Shown here: positions 39,191 through 47,055 of the stretch, piece by piece
Layout: each line of letters starts with the position of its first letter
Numbering within the stretch: the stretch's first letter is position 1
Source of the DNA: Fodinibius salicampi
Lineage (GTDB): Bacteria > Bacteroidota > Rhodothermia > Balneolales > Balneolaceae
DNA length: 64,000 nucleotides
Assembly: GCF_039545095.1 (NCBI RefSeq)
Contig: NZ_BAABRS010000003.1
Span: 62,001-126,000, forward strand
Direction of reading: 5' to 3'
The notes under the pieces: generated by a model
Database searches by the model: none
What the model saw: only the letters and a program-made list of their open reading frames with translations
What the model was told of the DNA's origin: nothing
Translations under genes and position numbers: made by a program

Positions 39191-41182
39191 TTAAAGATTC
39201 CAACTTATGCTGGCCAAAGCCCAGCGCCCGGGCATTCGGGCTCCTAAAATATCCTGATATTCTGCATCAAAAAGATTATCAACCTGAATTCCAACCGTAA
39301 AATTTTCTGTAATCCGGTAACTAATCTTTGCATTCCACAAGCTGTAATCAGCACTTTTAAACGCGCTAATACTTTCCGCACTATCTGATTGGCGCTGCTT
39401 CCAAAGTCCCGTTATGGCCCCCTCAAAATTTCCCCGTCTAAGGGCCACAACACCATTCACTAAATGACGGGCGTAGTTTGATATATACTTAGAGGCTACA
39501 TTTGGATCATTCAAGAAATCCGTAAAGGAATAGCCTACTGTACTGTTTAAAACCCAACTCTTTCCGAGCTTACTGCTTACAGACATTTCCGTCTCTATGC
39601 CGCCGGTTTGTACACTGTTGATATTTTCCGCATACAGATAGCTTGCGTCGGGCGTGAGGTTATCATTATTTCGAATCTCATTATAACTCCTCATTACATA
39701 GTCAATAAGCTTTGATGACTCCCGAAGAAATCCGGTAGCAGAGATCCGCATATTTTGAATGGGAAAAAGATCAATACCCGCTTCTCCTGACCACGAGCGC
39801 TCAGCCTTCAGCCAGGGATTGCCAACATTTCGCCCTTCGGTCAGTGGCCCTTCTAAATTTGTAGATATAAATCGCTCTGTAAAGCTTGGGGCACGCATGC
39901 TTCTCCCGCCGGAAGCCCGCAAAATCCATTGTTCCCGCTGATAAGACATGCTTAGCTGCGGCATTATTTCGGTACCATAACTTTCATCATGATCCAGCCG
40001 GAGGCTTCCGGAGAAAGTCAAAGGATTGGTCGGTTTCCACTGTAGCATTGAAAACCCGGCATAATGCCAATTATTATGATCTCCCCGGTCAGTACTCCTG
40101 ATGAATCGATTGTCGAATTGAACGCCATACGTCCAATCCCATTGAGAAGATAACTGTCGATACTGATTCAACTGCAATGATCCAAGTGTTGTGGTATGCT
40201 CGTTTGCCGGAAAATCAGGATTAAAAACAAAACGATCGGTATTACGCTTAAATGACCCTTTTAGAGTAGTCAGGCTATTTTCTGATGTCCGCTGAAGACG
40301 CATTTGGTTCCACCAGGCCGTTACCCTTTCCGTAGCCTCATCAAGAGGACTAGCCGTATAAAAATATCGGGCGTTAAAATCCCGGTAATCATACCCGGTT
40401 CGAATGGCTAAATCCCAGTTTTCACTCAGTTTAAAACCTCCGGAAACCGAGGCATTTCCGATATTGAATCGATTCTTATAGTCATCTGTCAATTGCTGGC
40501 CCGGACTTTTGTGCCACATGCCGCCCCCACTTATACGATAGTCCTCATCCCGATGGAAAAAACCGGCACGACCTAATTTCAAATCGTTCTGTCCATAACC
40601 CGCTTTCAGATGGGCATCAGTGGTTTCCTCTCCACCTCGCTCACCAAATGTATGCGTAATAATATTGATCACTCCACCAACGGCATCGGCGCCATACTGG
40701 GCGGCTGCCGGACCGTGCAGTACCTCAATTCGTTTTATTTCTGCCGGTGCTACAGGAATATTTGCATTAAAGTGTGCGGTAAGAGGATCGTTGATTCGCA
40801 TGCCGTCGATTAATACCAAAACCTGTGAAAAAGTACTGCCGCGAAGGCTAAAATCTGATTGAGTCCCAAATGCACCCCTTGACTGCACTTCTATACCTGA
40901 GACATAACGAAGAACTTCATCGGTCGTATGGGCGGGCATATCTTCAATCATTTCAGCCGGCACAATCGTTATATTTCGTCCCGATCCTGCTGCTGTCTGA
41001 GGCACCCTGCTTGAGGAAATTACCACCTCTTTTGAAACCACCAGCGTGTCGAGCGTTTCGGTCTCCTGTGCGGTCGCAGGCATTGCTAAAAAGAAAGAAA
41101 AGAGAAATAGCAATAAAGTGGACCAGTATTTCTTTTTAGTAATCGTTCCGTTTTGGAGGATAAAATCTTTAAGAAAAACCAT
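39191..41182 (-). CDS. TonB-dependent outer-membrane receptor (BtuB-like)
   Basis: Outer-membrane receptor of 663 residues: signal peptide about 1-38 (ending ATAQ), plug domain about 50-175 (VLRYVSGIEVQSRG, DGMRINDPLTAHF, IEVLHGPAAAQYGADAVGG in parts), 22-strand barrel to the end with C-terminal WNL. Size and plug resemble the BtuB/cobalamin-like group, but no vitamin B12 riboswitch or ABC importer genes are adjacent, so the ligand is undecided. It is divergent from the GAF kinase gene, with 252 nt between them. Confidence 0.92.
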   Translation of the reverse strand: MVFLKDFILQNGTITKKKYWSTLLLFLFSFFLAMPATAQETETLDTLVVSKEVVISSSRVPQTAAGSGRNITIVPAEMIEDMPAHTTDEVLRYVSGIEVQSRGAFGTQSDFSLRGSTFSQVLVLIDGMRINDPLTAHFNANIPVAPAEIKRIEVLHGPAAAQYGADAVGGVINIITHTFGERGGEETTDAHLKAGYGQNDLKLGRAGFFHRDEDYRISGGGMWHKSPGQQLTDDYKNRFNIGNASVSGGFKLSENWDLAIRTGYDYRDFNARYFYTASPLDEATERVTAWWNQMRLQRTSENSLTTLKGSFKRNTDRFVFNPDFPANEHTTTLGSLQLNQYRQLSSQWDWTYGVQFDNRFIRSTDRGDHNNWHYAGFSMLQWKPTNPLTFSGSLRLDHDESYGTEIMPQLSMSYQREQWILRASGGRSMRAPSFTERFISTNLEGPLTEGRNVGNPWLKAERSWSGEAGIDLFPIQNMRISATGFLRESSKLIDYVMRSYNEIRNNDNLTPDASYLYAENINSVQTGGIETEMSVSSKLGKSWVLNSTVGYSFTDFLNDPNVASKYISNYARHLVNGVVALRRGNFEGAITGLWKQRQSDSAESISAFKSADYSLWNAKISYRITENFTVGIQVDNLFDAEYQDILGARMPGRWALASISWNL

Positions 41183-41434
41183 GGAAAATAATGATTATAA
41201 ATTTCAAGTCTGTAGAATAACGGATGATTTAATTCCGCATTAAGATATTGGAATTTATTCCTCTACAAAAGTCTGTTTTTGCCATCATTATTGTTTCCAT
41301 TAAGAGAAAAGAGAACGTAAGACAGCTTCATTTGAAAAAGCTATCATAATTTAAAATTAATATTCCCTTCTCTTTATAGTTATCTTGTTTGTTGGCTTAT
41401 ATAAATAAACTCATTTGCAGATATTCTTCTATCT

Positions 41435-42634
41435 ATGGAAGCCCCTAAACCATCGAATGAATTTGAGCGTCTTATAGAACTTGCAGAACTGGATCTGGAT
41501 TACAGCAACCTCGAAGAAAATCTTGAAGATCTGACAGAACTGGCTACTCGAATTGTAGGTACCGAAGCATCGGAGGTAAATCTCATAGATAGTTATACTC
41601 AGTGGACCGTAGCAGGGGGTGAATCGGGCATGCAGCAAAAGCCTCGGGAACAATCCGTATGCCAATATACGATCTTAGATGAGGAGCCTCTCGAAATCAA
41701 AGATTTACGTGAAGATGAACGTTTCAAAGAGCAACCGTATGTAATTGAGGATCCCTTCCTGCGCTATTATTATGGTGTACCCCTTAAAACCTCTAACGGA
41801 GCCAATATAGGTAGTTTATGCGTACTCGATTCAGATCCCAAAGATCTTTCACCTGAAAAAAAGGAACTGCTGGAAATGATCAGCAAACAAGTGGTCAGGC
41901 GACTTGAAGCTATACAAAAGATTAAAGACCTGGAAAATAAAATAGGGGAACTCAACAAAACCAATAAGAAGGTAAGCCACGACATCCGGAATCCGATTTC
42001 CGGCATCATCGGTGTTGCTGAAATTATTGAAGATGAGGTTAAGAACGAGCAGATTGATGAAATCCTAGAACTCGTTGAGATGATTAAAAAAGGGGGACAT
42101 AGTCTGCTGGAACTTGTTGAAGAAATTATGGAGAAAGAAGATGAGAAAGGTCAACTCGGGGAAAACAAATTCGACTGTGATGGCTTTTGCCAAAAACTAA
42201 AGGAATTATATCAGCCCCAGGCAAAATCAAAAGGGGTGAATTTAACTATTAAACCGTCAAAAAACACCGACAGCGTTTTTTTTTCTAAAAAAGAGCTTCT
42301 TCAAATCGTTGGAAATCTCATCAGTAACGCGATTAAATTCACTGAAGAGGACGATATCGTTGATGTGGAGATAAAGGTTGAAGAAACCAAGGAAGCACAT
42401 AAAAAGAATAACCTGAATATCAAGGTAGAAGATACCGGTATCGGGATGCCGCCGGAAAAAGTAAAAGAAATTATGCAAGGAACGGCAACCTCTGAAGGAG
42501 GTACCGGGGGAGAAAAAGGATATGGTTTTGGACTATCGCTGGTTCATCATCTGGTCCAGAAAGCAAATGGACAGATGCAGGTAAACTCGGAAGAAGGTAA
42601 AGGGACAATATTTGTCGTTCAGCTTCCTGTGTAA
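41435..42634 (+). CDS. GAF-domain sensor histidine kinase
   Basis: Soluble kinase of 399 residues: GAF about 20-160 (SVCQYTI, FLRYYYGVPLKTSNGANIGS in parts), coiled coil, HisKA about 170-235 with H182 (KVSHDIRNPISG), HATPase about 270-399 (N-box NLISNAIKFTE, G1 DTGIGMP, G2 GYGFGLSL). The GAF resembles those that sense small ligands or redox state in cytoplasmic kinases. No response regulator is adjacent. Confidence 0.93.
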   Translation: MEAPKPSNEFERLIELAELDLDYSNLEENLEDLTELATRIVGTEASEVNLIDSYTQWTVAGGESGMQQKPREQSVCQYTILDEEPLEIKDLREDERFKEQPYVIEDPFLRYYYGVPLKTSNGANIGSLCVLDSDPKDLSPEKKELLEMISKQVVRRLEAIQKIKDLENKIGELNKTNKKVSHDIRNPISGIIGVAEIIEDEVKNEQIDEILELVEMIKKGGHSLLELVEEIMEKEDEKGQLGENKFDCDGFCQKLKELYQPQAKSKGVNLTIKPSKNTDSVFFSKKELLQIVGNLISNAIKFTEEDDIVDVEIKVEETKEAHKKNNLNIKVEDTGIGMPPEKVKEIMQGTATSEGGTGGEKGYGFGLSLVHHLVQKANGQMQVNSEEGKGTIFVVQLPV

Positions 42635-42701
42635 CCGACATAACCGGAAAAAAATAAAGCCAGCCTAACTGGAATCTGAAATTACACAAATATCATACTT
42701 C

Positions 42702-44192
42702 CTATTCCATTTTACCTGCACTATTTTTAATCAAGCGAATCTGGAACTGAATCATCTCCATATAGTTATCAATACTGATTCGTTCATCAATACCATGTAC
42801 GCGAGGACGATCGTCGTGTGTAGCACGAATGGGCCGAAAACGATAGATATTAGAAGTTAAATTATGAAAGTGGCGCGAATCACTGGCAGCTACAAACAAC
42901 GAGGGAGAAATCAGCGCCTGGTCAAATGACTCTTCAATGGTACGTTTCAGCATTTGATATGGGGCCGCATGCGTGTTGGATACCGGAGACGGATTACGGG
43001 CCCGCTCTAACACGCGAATATTGATATCCTCGTTATCAATACGATTACGAACATATCGCCTTACATCTTCAATAGTGTCGTTGGGATGCACCCTGAAATT
43101 AATAATCACACGTCCCTCGATTGGAAGCACATTCTCTTTGAATCCCGCTTCAAAAATCGTTTTGGCAGCAGTCGTACGCAGGGCGGCATTGGTAGCTATA
43201 TTCCGGCTTAACTTGCGTTTTATCAGTCCCCTGAATAGCCAAGTATTATTAAAGGCCAGTCGCTGCGTAAAACTCATGTAGGGAATCAGCGGTTCTAGTG
43301 TTTCTAGAATAAGTCCGCTGTAATGGGCTTTCATTGGCCGGCGTTCAATACGATTAACGGCCCGGCTCAACGTCCCGATAACGGTAGACCGGGGAGGCAT
43401 CGAAGAATGGCCGCCATCCTGACGGTAGGTAAGCTCAATGTTAACCGACCCTTTTTCGGCAACCCCGATCATAGCCAGCGGGACCTCCACTCCCTCAAGA
43501 ATTTCTTCTGCTATAGGCAAGCCTTCATCCACCAGAAATTTCAGCTCTACTCCCTCCTCCTCCAAGTAGGCAGCTACTTGTTGTGCTCCTTGTACTCCGC
43601 CCACTTCTTCATCGTGGTGAAGCGCTATGTAAAACGTTCGCTCTGGCTGAAAATCGCGTTCCGATAAATATTCTACTGCTTCCAGGATGGACATTATACC
43701 GCTTTTGTCATCCAGTGCTCCCCGACCCCAAACAAAACCTTCCCTGATCTCTCCTCCAAATGGAGCATAACTCCAGAGTGAATCGGTATCTGCACTCGAA
43801 GGAACCACATCATAATGCCCCATCAACAGGGCCGGCTGAAGATTCGGATTACTCCCCTCCCACTTAAATAACAAGCTGAATTCCCCAATACGCTTGCGTT
43901 CTGTCTTTTGATGGAAATTCGGATAATTTTCCTCCAAAAAAGAAATGAACTCTTCATAAGGCTCAAAGTTAATTTCCGCCGTGTCTTCCAGGGAAACTGT
44001 TTGATGCTTTATTCCCCGGCTTAGCCGGTGGACTGCGTTTTCTTCATCAATTTCATATAAAGAAGTCGTTTGGTCTTGTTGTGGGTTTATTGATTGAGTG
44101 GGTCCACATGCAAATACCACCAAGCTAAACGCAATAAAAACACACTGGTGATACAGATTCATCGAATTCAACTTTGATCTATAGTTATTCAA
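42702..44192 (-). CDS. M20 family dipeptidase / carboxypeptidase lipoprotein
   Basis: Zinc peptidase of up to 496 residues. The start may be the first ATG or M11 (MNLYHQ). The signal ends at a lipobox-like VFACG (C29). Metal ligands are seen in LLMGHYDVVP, WGRGALDDKSG and LHHDEEVGG. The dimerisation domain lies about 240-360. Its overall form is close to the carboxypeptidase S / PM20D1 branch (M20C-like), which cleaves or forms N-acyl amino acids and dipeptides. Likely periplasmic. Confidence 0.9.
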   Translation of the reverse strand: MNNYRSKLNSMNLYHQCVFIAFSLVVFACGPTQSINPQQDQTTSLYEIDEENAVHRLSRGIKHQTVSLEDTAEINFEPYEEFISFLEENYPNFHQKTERKRIGEFSLLFKWEGSNPNLQPALLMGHYDVVPSSADTDSLWSYAPFGGEIREGFVWGRGALDDKSGIMSILEAVEYLSERDFQPERTFYIALHHDEEVGGVQGAQQVAAYLEEEGVELKFLVDEGLPIAEEILEGVEVPLAMIGVAEKGSVNIELTYRQDGGHSSMPPRSTVIGTLSRAVNRIERRPMKAHYSGLILETLEPLIPYMSFTQRLAFNNTWLFRGLIKRKLSRNIATNAALRTTAAKTIFEAGFKENVLPIEGRVIINFRVHPNDTIEDVRRYVRNRIDNEDINIRVLERARNPSPVSNTHAAPYQMLKRTIEESFDQALISPSLFVAASDSRHFHNLTSNIYRFRPIRATHDDRPRVHGIDERISIDNYMEMIQFQIRLIKNSAGKME

Positions 44193-44350
44193 AAGGAACT
44201 ATATACTTTTCCTAAAATACCTGGTTCAAACGGGACAAACGGCCTAAAGAATTATCTGAGAATTAGTCTAGTATATAAGTTTTTATCTGGTTATTTAAAA
44301 TCTACCTTTTCCAAGTACAAAACTTAATCAGTCGATTTATTAATATTGGA

Positions 44351-45706
44351 CTAATCCCGGATTAATCCCGAGGGATAGGCTACTACACTTTCATGGCCGT
44401 CTTTGCCGATTGCAGAAACTCCAAACAGGTAGTTGTCAATAACGATGTTTTCGAGCGTAAATTCACTGACGTCACCCACATATCTCTGACTTTCCCAAAG
44501 TGGTTCCGAGGTTGGCCGCCAGTAAATTTTGTATCCCTTAATCAAATCACTATCCGGTTTTTCCCAGCGCAACGTGGTTGAGGGCTCTACCGCGCCACCA
44601 ATCTCTACATTTTCGGGCTTGGGTGGTGCCTTCGCTAGCGAGGACATGACAACTGCATTCACGGCTGTTAATTTTTTTGCATAATTAAAATTGACGTGCT
44701 CGATAACATCACCATATTCGATCCCATCCTCGGTTCTAATATCCTGGTGCTGCTGAGTATAGTTTTCATGGGCTTCCATGATGCGAACGCCTGCAAAACC
44801 AGCTTCGTTAAACGGTCGATGGTGGCCACCCCGGCCAAAACGATCCAGACGATAAATCAGCATGGGATCCATCTGTGGCATATAAAGTTCGGTGGTTTCG
44901 TAAATATAGCGGGCCAGCTGACGAGATTTCCCATCATTCTCCCCCCCATAAAAGCGCTTCAGTTGTAGCTCGCGCTCAGTGGCATTTGCAGAATATGGCT
45001 CAGAAAAAATACGGAATTCCCGGTTATCGATGACTCCGTCAATGCCCTGTATATTTCCGATCATATCGTTATTAAGTACGCCAATGATCTCCCAGCCTTC
45101 TTCTTTGGCCATCCCCGCCATATGACGTCCGCCGTAGAGCCCCTGCTCTTCGCCCGACAGTCCGGCGAAAATTATAGTATTCTCAAACTCATAATCGGAG
45201 AGCACGCGCGCTGCTTCAATTGCGCCAGCCATTCCGGTAGCGTTGTCATTGGCTCCGGGAGCATCAATGGTATCATTCATCACATCGGAAGCGCGGCTGT
45301 CGATATCGCCACTCATAATCACATACCGATTGGGATGCGTGTTACCTTTCAATACAGCATAAACGTTAACCACCCAGGTATCTTCATTAATGCGGCTGTC
45401 CGGATCGGCTTCGACCAGGGTGCGCTGTTCATGAACCTCCAGGCAGCCTCCGCAAGCATCGCTAATTGCTTCGAACTCCTGCTTAATCCACCGACGTGCT
45501 GCACCGATGCCACGCGTTGAGGAGGTCGTATCCGACATCGTATGACGAGTACCAAAATTAGCCAGCGTTTTAATATCTGACTCCAATCGGTCGGCACTTA
45601 CGGAATCAATGATCTCATACATTTGGGGATCAATAGTAAGATCTTGTGCTTCTGAAGTATGGACAAAAACAAAAAGCATCAGAAGAACCAGTAAAAAACG
45701 TTTCAT
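44351..45706 (-). CDS. M28 family peptidase with C-terminal fibronectin-like domain
   Basis: Exported protein of 451 residues: signal peptide 1-20 (TSEAQ), M28 zinc-peptidase domain about 70-360, C-terminal fibronectin III-like region about 365-450. The motifs GANDNATGMAG and AGLSGEEQGLYGG carry the bridging Asp and the catalytic/metal Glu residues. The first ligand motif reads MSGDIDSR where most M28 enzymes have GHxDS, so the expected His is Asp. It is intact otherwise and lies downstream of nothing obvious, 159 nt from the M20 gene. Confidence 0.9.
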   Translation of the reverse strand: MKRFLLVLLMLFVFVHTSEAQDLTIDPQMYEIIDSVSADRLESDIKTLANFGTRHTMSDTTSSTRGIGAARRWIKQEFEAISDACGGCLEVHEQRTLVEADPDSRINEDTWVVNVYAVLKGNTHPNRYVIMSGDIDSRASDVMNDTIDAPGANDNATGMAGAIEAARVLSDYEFENTIIFAGLSGEEQGLYGGRHMAGMAKEEGWEIIGVLNNDMIGNIQGIDGVIDNREFRIFSEPYSANATERELQLKRFYGGENDGKSRQLARYIYETTELYMPQMDPMLIYRLDRFGRGGHHRPFNEAGFAGVRIMEAHENYTQQHQDIRTEDGIEYGDVIEHVNFNYAKKLTAVNAVVMSSLAKAPPKPENVEIGGAVEPSTTLRWEKPDSDLIKGYKIYWRPTSEPLWESQRYVGDVSEFTLENIVIDNYLFGVSAIGKDGHESVVAYPSGLIRD

Positions 45707-46060
45707 AGGATGACCGAGTTATATTTAAAAGAAAACTTGTTTCAATAAATAAATTCTCACTTCCACAGGTACATGTTAATACGCCATAACTTAAGCATTA
45801 GGATTTATTATGCGTATTAAATTTATAAATACGGGAAATAGGAACCATCCCATCTATCTGAAATAAAGATAAATTGAATAGTATGGTATAGGTTTGAACC
45901 GAGGTCAACCGGGATAACCAGAAGAAGGTAATAATTAATTTGAATTGATAAATACCAGTCCGCTTCCTTACTCAGCAAAGCGGACTGGTATCTTCAAAGT
46001 TACAACACCTGTTTTTACTATTAAACCTTAGCTAGTAGGTATACTGAAGGGGTTCTGACC
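45707..46060. other. Intergenic region with a strong hairpin
   Basis: About 350 bases between the M28 start and the CHRD stop. It holds the 14-bp hairpin at 45952-45991 and nothing else recognisable. Confidence 0.5.
45952..45991 (-). terminator. Long perfect hairpin downstream of the CHRD gene
   Basis: ATACCAGTCCGCTT and AAGCGGACTGGTAT form a perfect 14-bp stem with a 12-nt loop, 70 nt after the CHRD stop on the minus strand. Only a weak U-rich stretch (TATTTAT) follows, so it may be a terminator or an mRNA-stabilising stem. Confidence 0.6.
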
Positions 46061-46633
46061 TTAATGAATCTGTCCGCGGATTTCTCCGGATGGAACTTGA
46101 GTGGTATGAACGTTGACATACGTATTTCCAGCTTTTATTTCCTCTATCAAGTCGTCTAATGTTTGACCTGCCAGTGATCCAACAAGGTTATCCGCCGTGA
46201 TAGTCCCTTCTGCCAGTACGCCCTGGAATTGTCCTTCGATCAGTGCCGGCGGAGGCGAAGCGGGATAGAGCCAAACTACTACTCCGCCATTCTCTCCGGC
46301 CGGAGCATTGTGGATATGAGCCATCAGAACATTTTCAATGTTGGATACTATCAGCTTATAGCTAATAGAGCTGCCATCCTTACTCATCTTGAATGTTGCC
46401 TGTCCCTGGGCATTCGTTTCAACGGCAGGAACTTCGTTATTACCTTGAAGATGAGTGCGGAAATTCAGTTGATCATGATTAGCCGATGCATGGGCCTTCC
46501 CCTCTATCTGTTGCAGGTTGGCCGTTTGCTCAGGTCCTGAGCTAGGTGAATCAAGCGGCTGATCTGCACAAGCGTATCCAACAACAAATACTATCGCAAA
46601 CAGTCCTATAAACCATCCTCTTTTTTTCTTCAT
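46061..46633 (-). CDS. CHRD domain lipoprotein
   Basis: Exported protein of 190 residues, probable lipoprotein (VGYACADQ, C22). The CHRD domain spans about 58-188: HLQGNNEVPAVETNAQGQA, YKLIVSNIENVLMAHIHNAP in parts, GEIRGQIH at the end. CHRD domains occur in chordin and in many bacterial secreted proteins of unknown function. An AGAGGGATATT ribosome site precedes the ATG. About 150 nt upstream is a promoter-like element also found near 52.0 kb. Confidence 0.9.
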   Translation of the reverse strand: MKKKRGWFIGLFAIVFVVGYACADQPLDSPSSGPEQTANLQQIEGKAHASANHDQLNFRTHLQGNNEVPAVETNAQGQATFKMSKDGSSISYKLIVSNIENVLMAHIHNAPAGENGGVVVWLYPASPPPALIEGQFQGVLAEGTITADNLVGSLAGQTLDDLIEEIKAGNTYVNVHTTQVPSGEIRGQIH

Positions 46634-47055
46634 AATATCCCTCTTATTTTTTAATTTAGGTTATAAAATGCACCCATCAACCTCCTAACCTCCTTCCCTT
46701 TTGGCATCATTTTGAATAGAGGTATTTACTTATTACTGATGCAAACTAACCTCCGGAAGTTACATGAGCACAGTCATTCATTAGCCTATACAGGGATTTG
46801 TACTGCAGGGTTGCCTCGGGAAATTATTTTTAGAGAAACTCTCTTTATTTATATCGGTTAAAAGACCTAGTTTATATTTACTGCGATGAGGGAGGGTGGG
46901 CGGAATGTTCAAACACTACGAACAGCTAGCCTCCGGGAGCTTTCACAAGATAATAGCATTTTCTATCCAACTTATAGCAGTACAATAAAGGGTATCTCTC
47001 ATTTTTCCGAGTTAGCCAGACTTCTTATCCAAAGATCAAATGAAAAACTATACCA
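46634..47055. other. Intergenic region with promoter-like element only
   Basis: About 420 bases between the CHRD start and the stop of the next minus-strand gene. Apart from the element at 46786-46817 no gene or terminator is convincing. Confidence 0.5.
46786..46817 (-). promoter_or_regulatory. ECF-type promoter-like element upstream of CHRD gene
   Basis: On the minus strand: GAGGCAACC (46817-46809), 16 nt, then TGTATAG (46792-46786). The form (AACC-containing -35 box, short spacer, GTA-type -10) suits an ECF sigma factor. A copy with the same spacing and the same AAATCCC before the -10 lies at 52020-52051. The CHRD start codon is about 150 nt downstream. Confidence 0.4.

Noticed and set aside
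41183..41434. Possible cobalamin riboswitch upstream of the BtuB-like receptor
   Set aside because: The conserved B12-box and core elements were not found in the leader on the minus strand.
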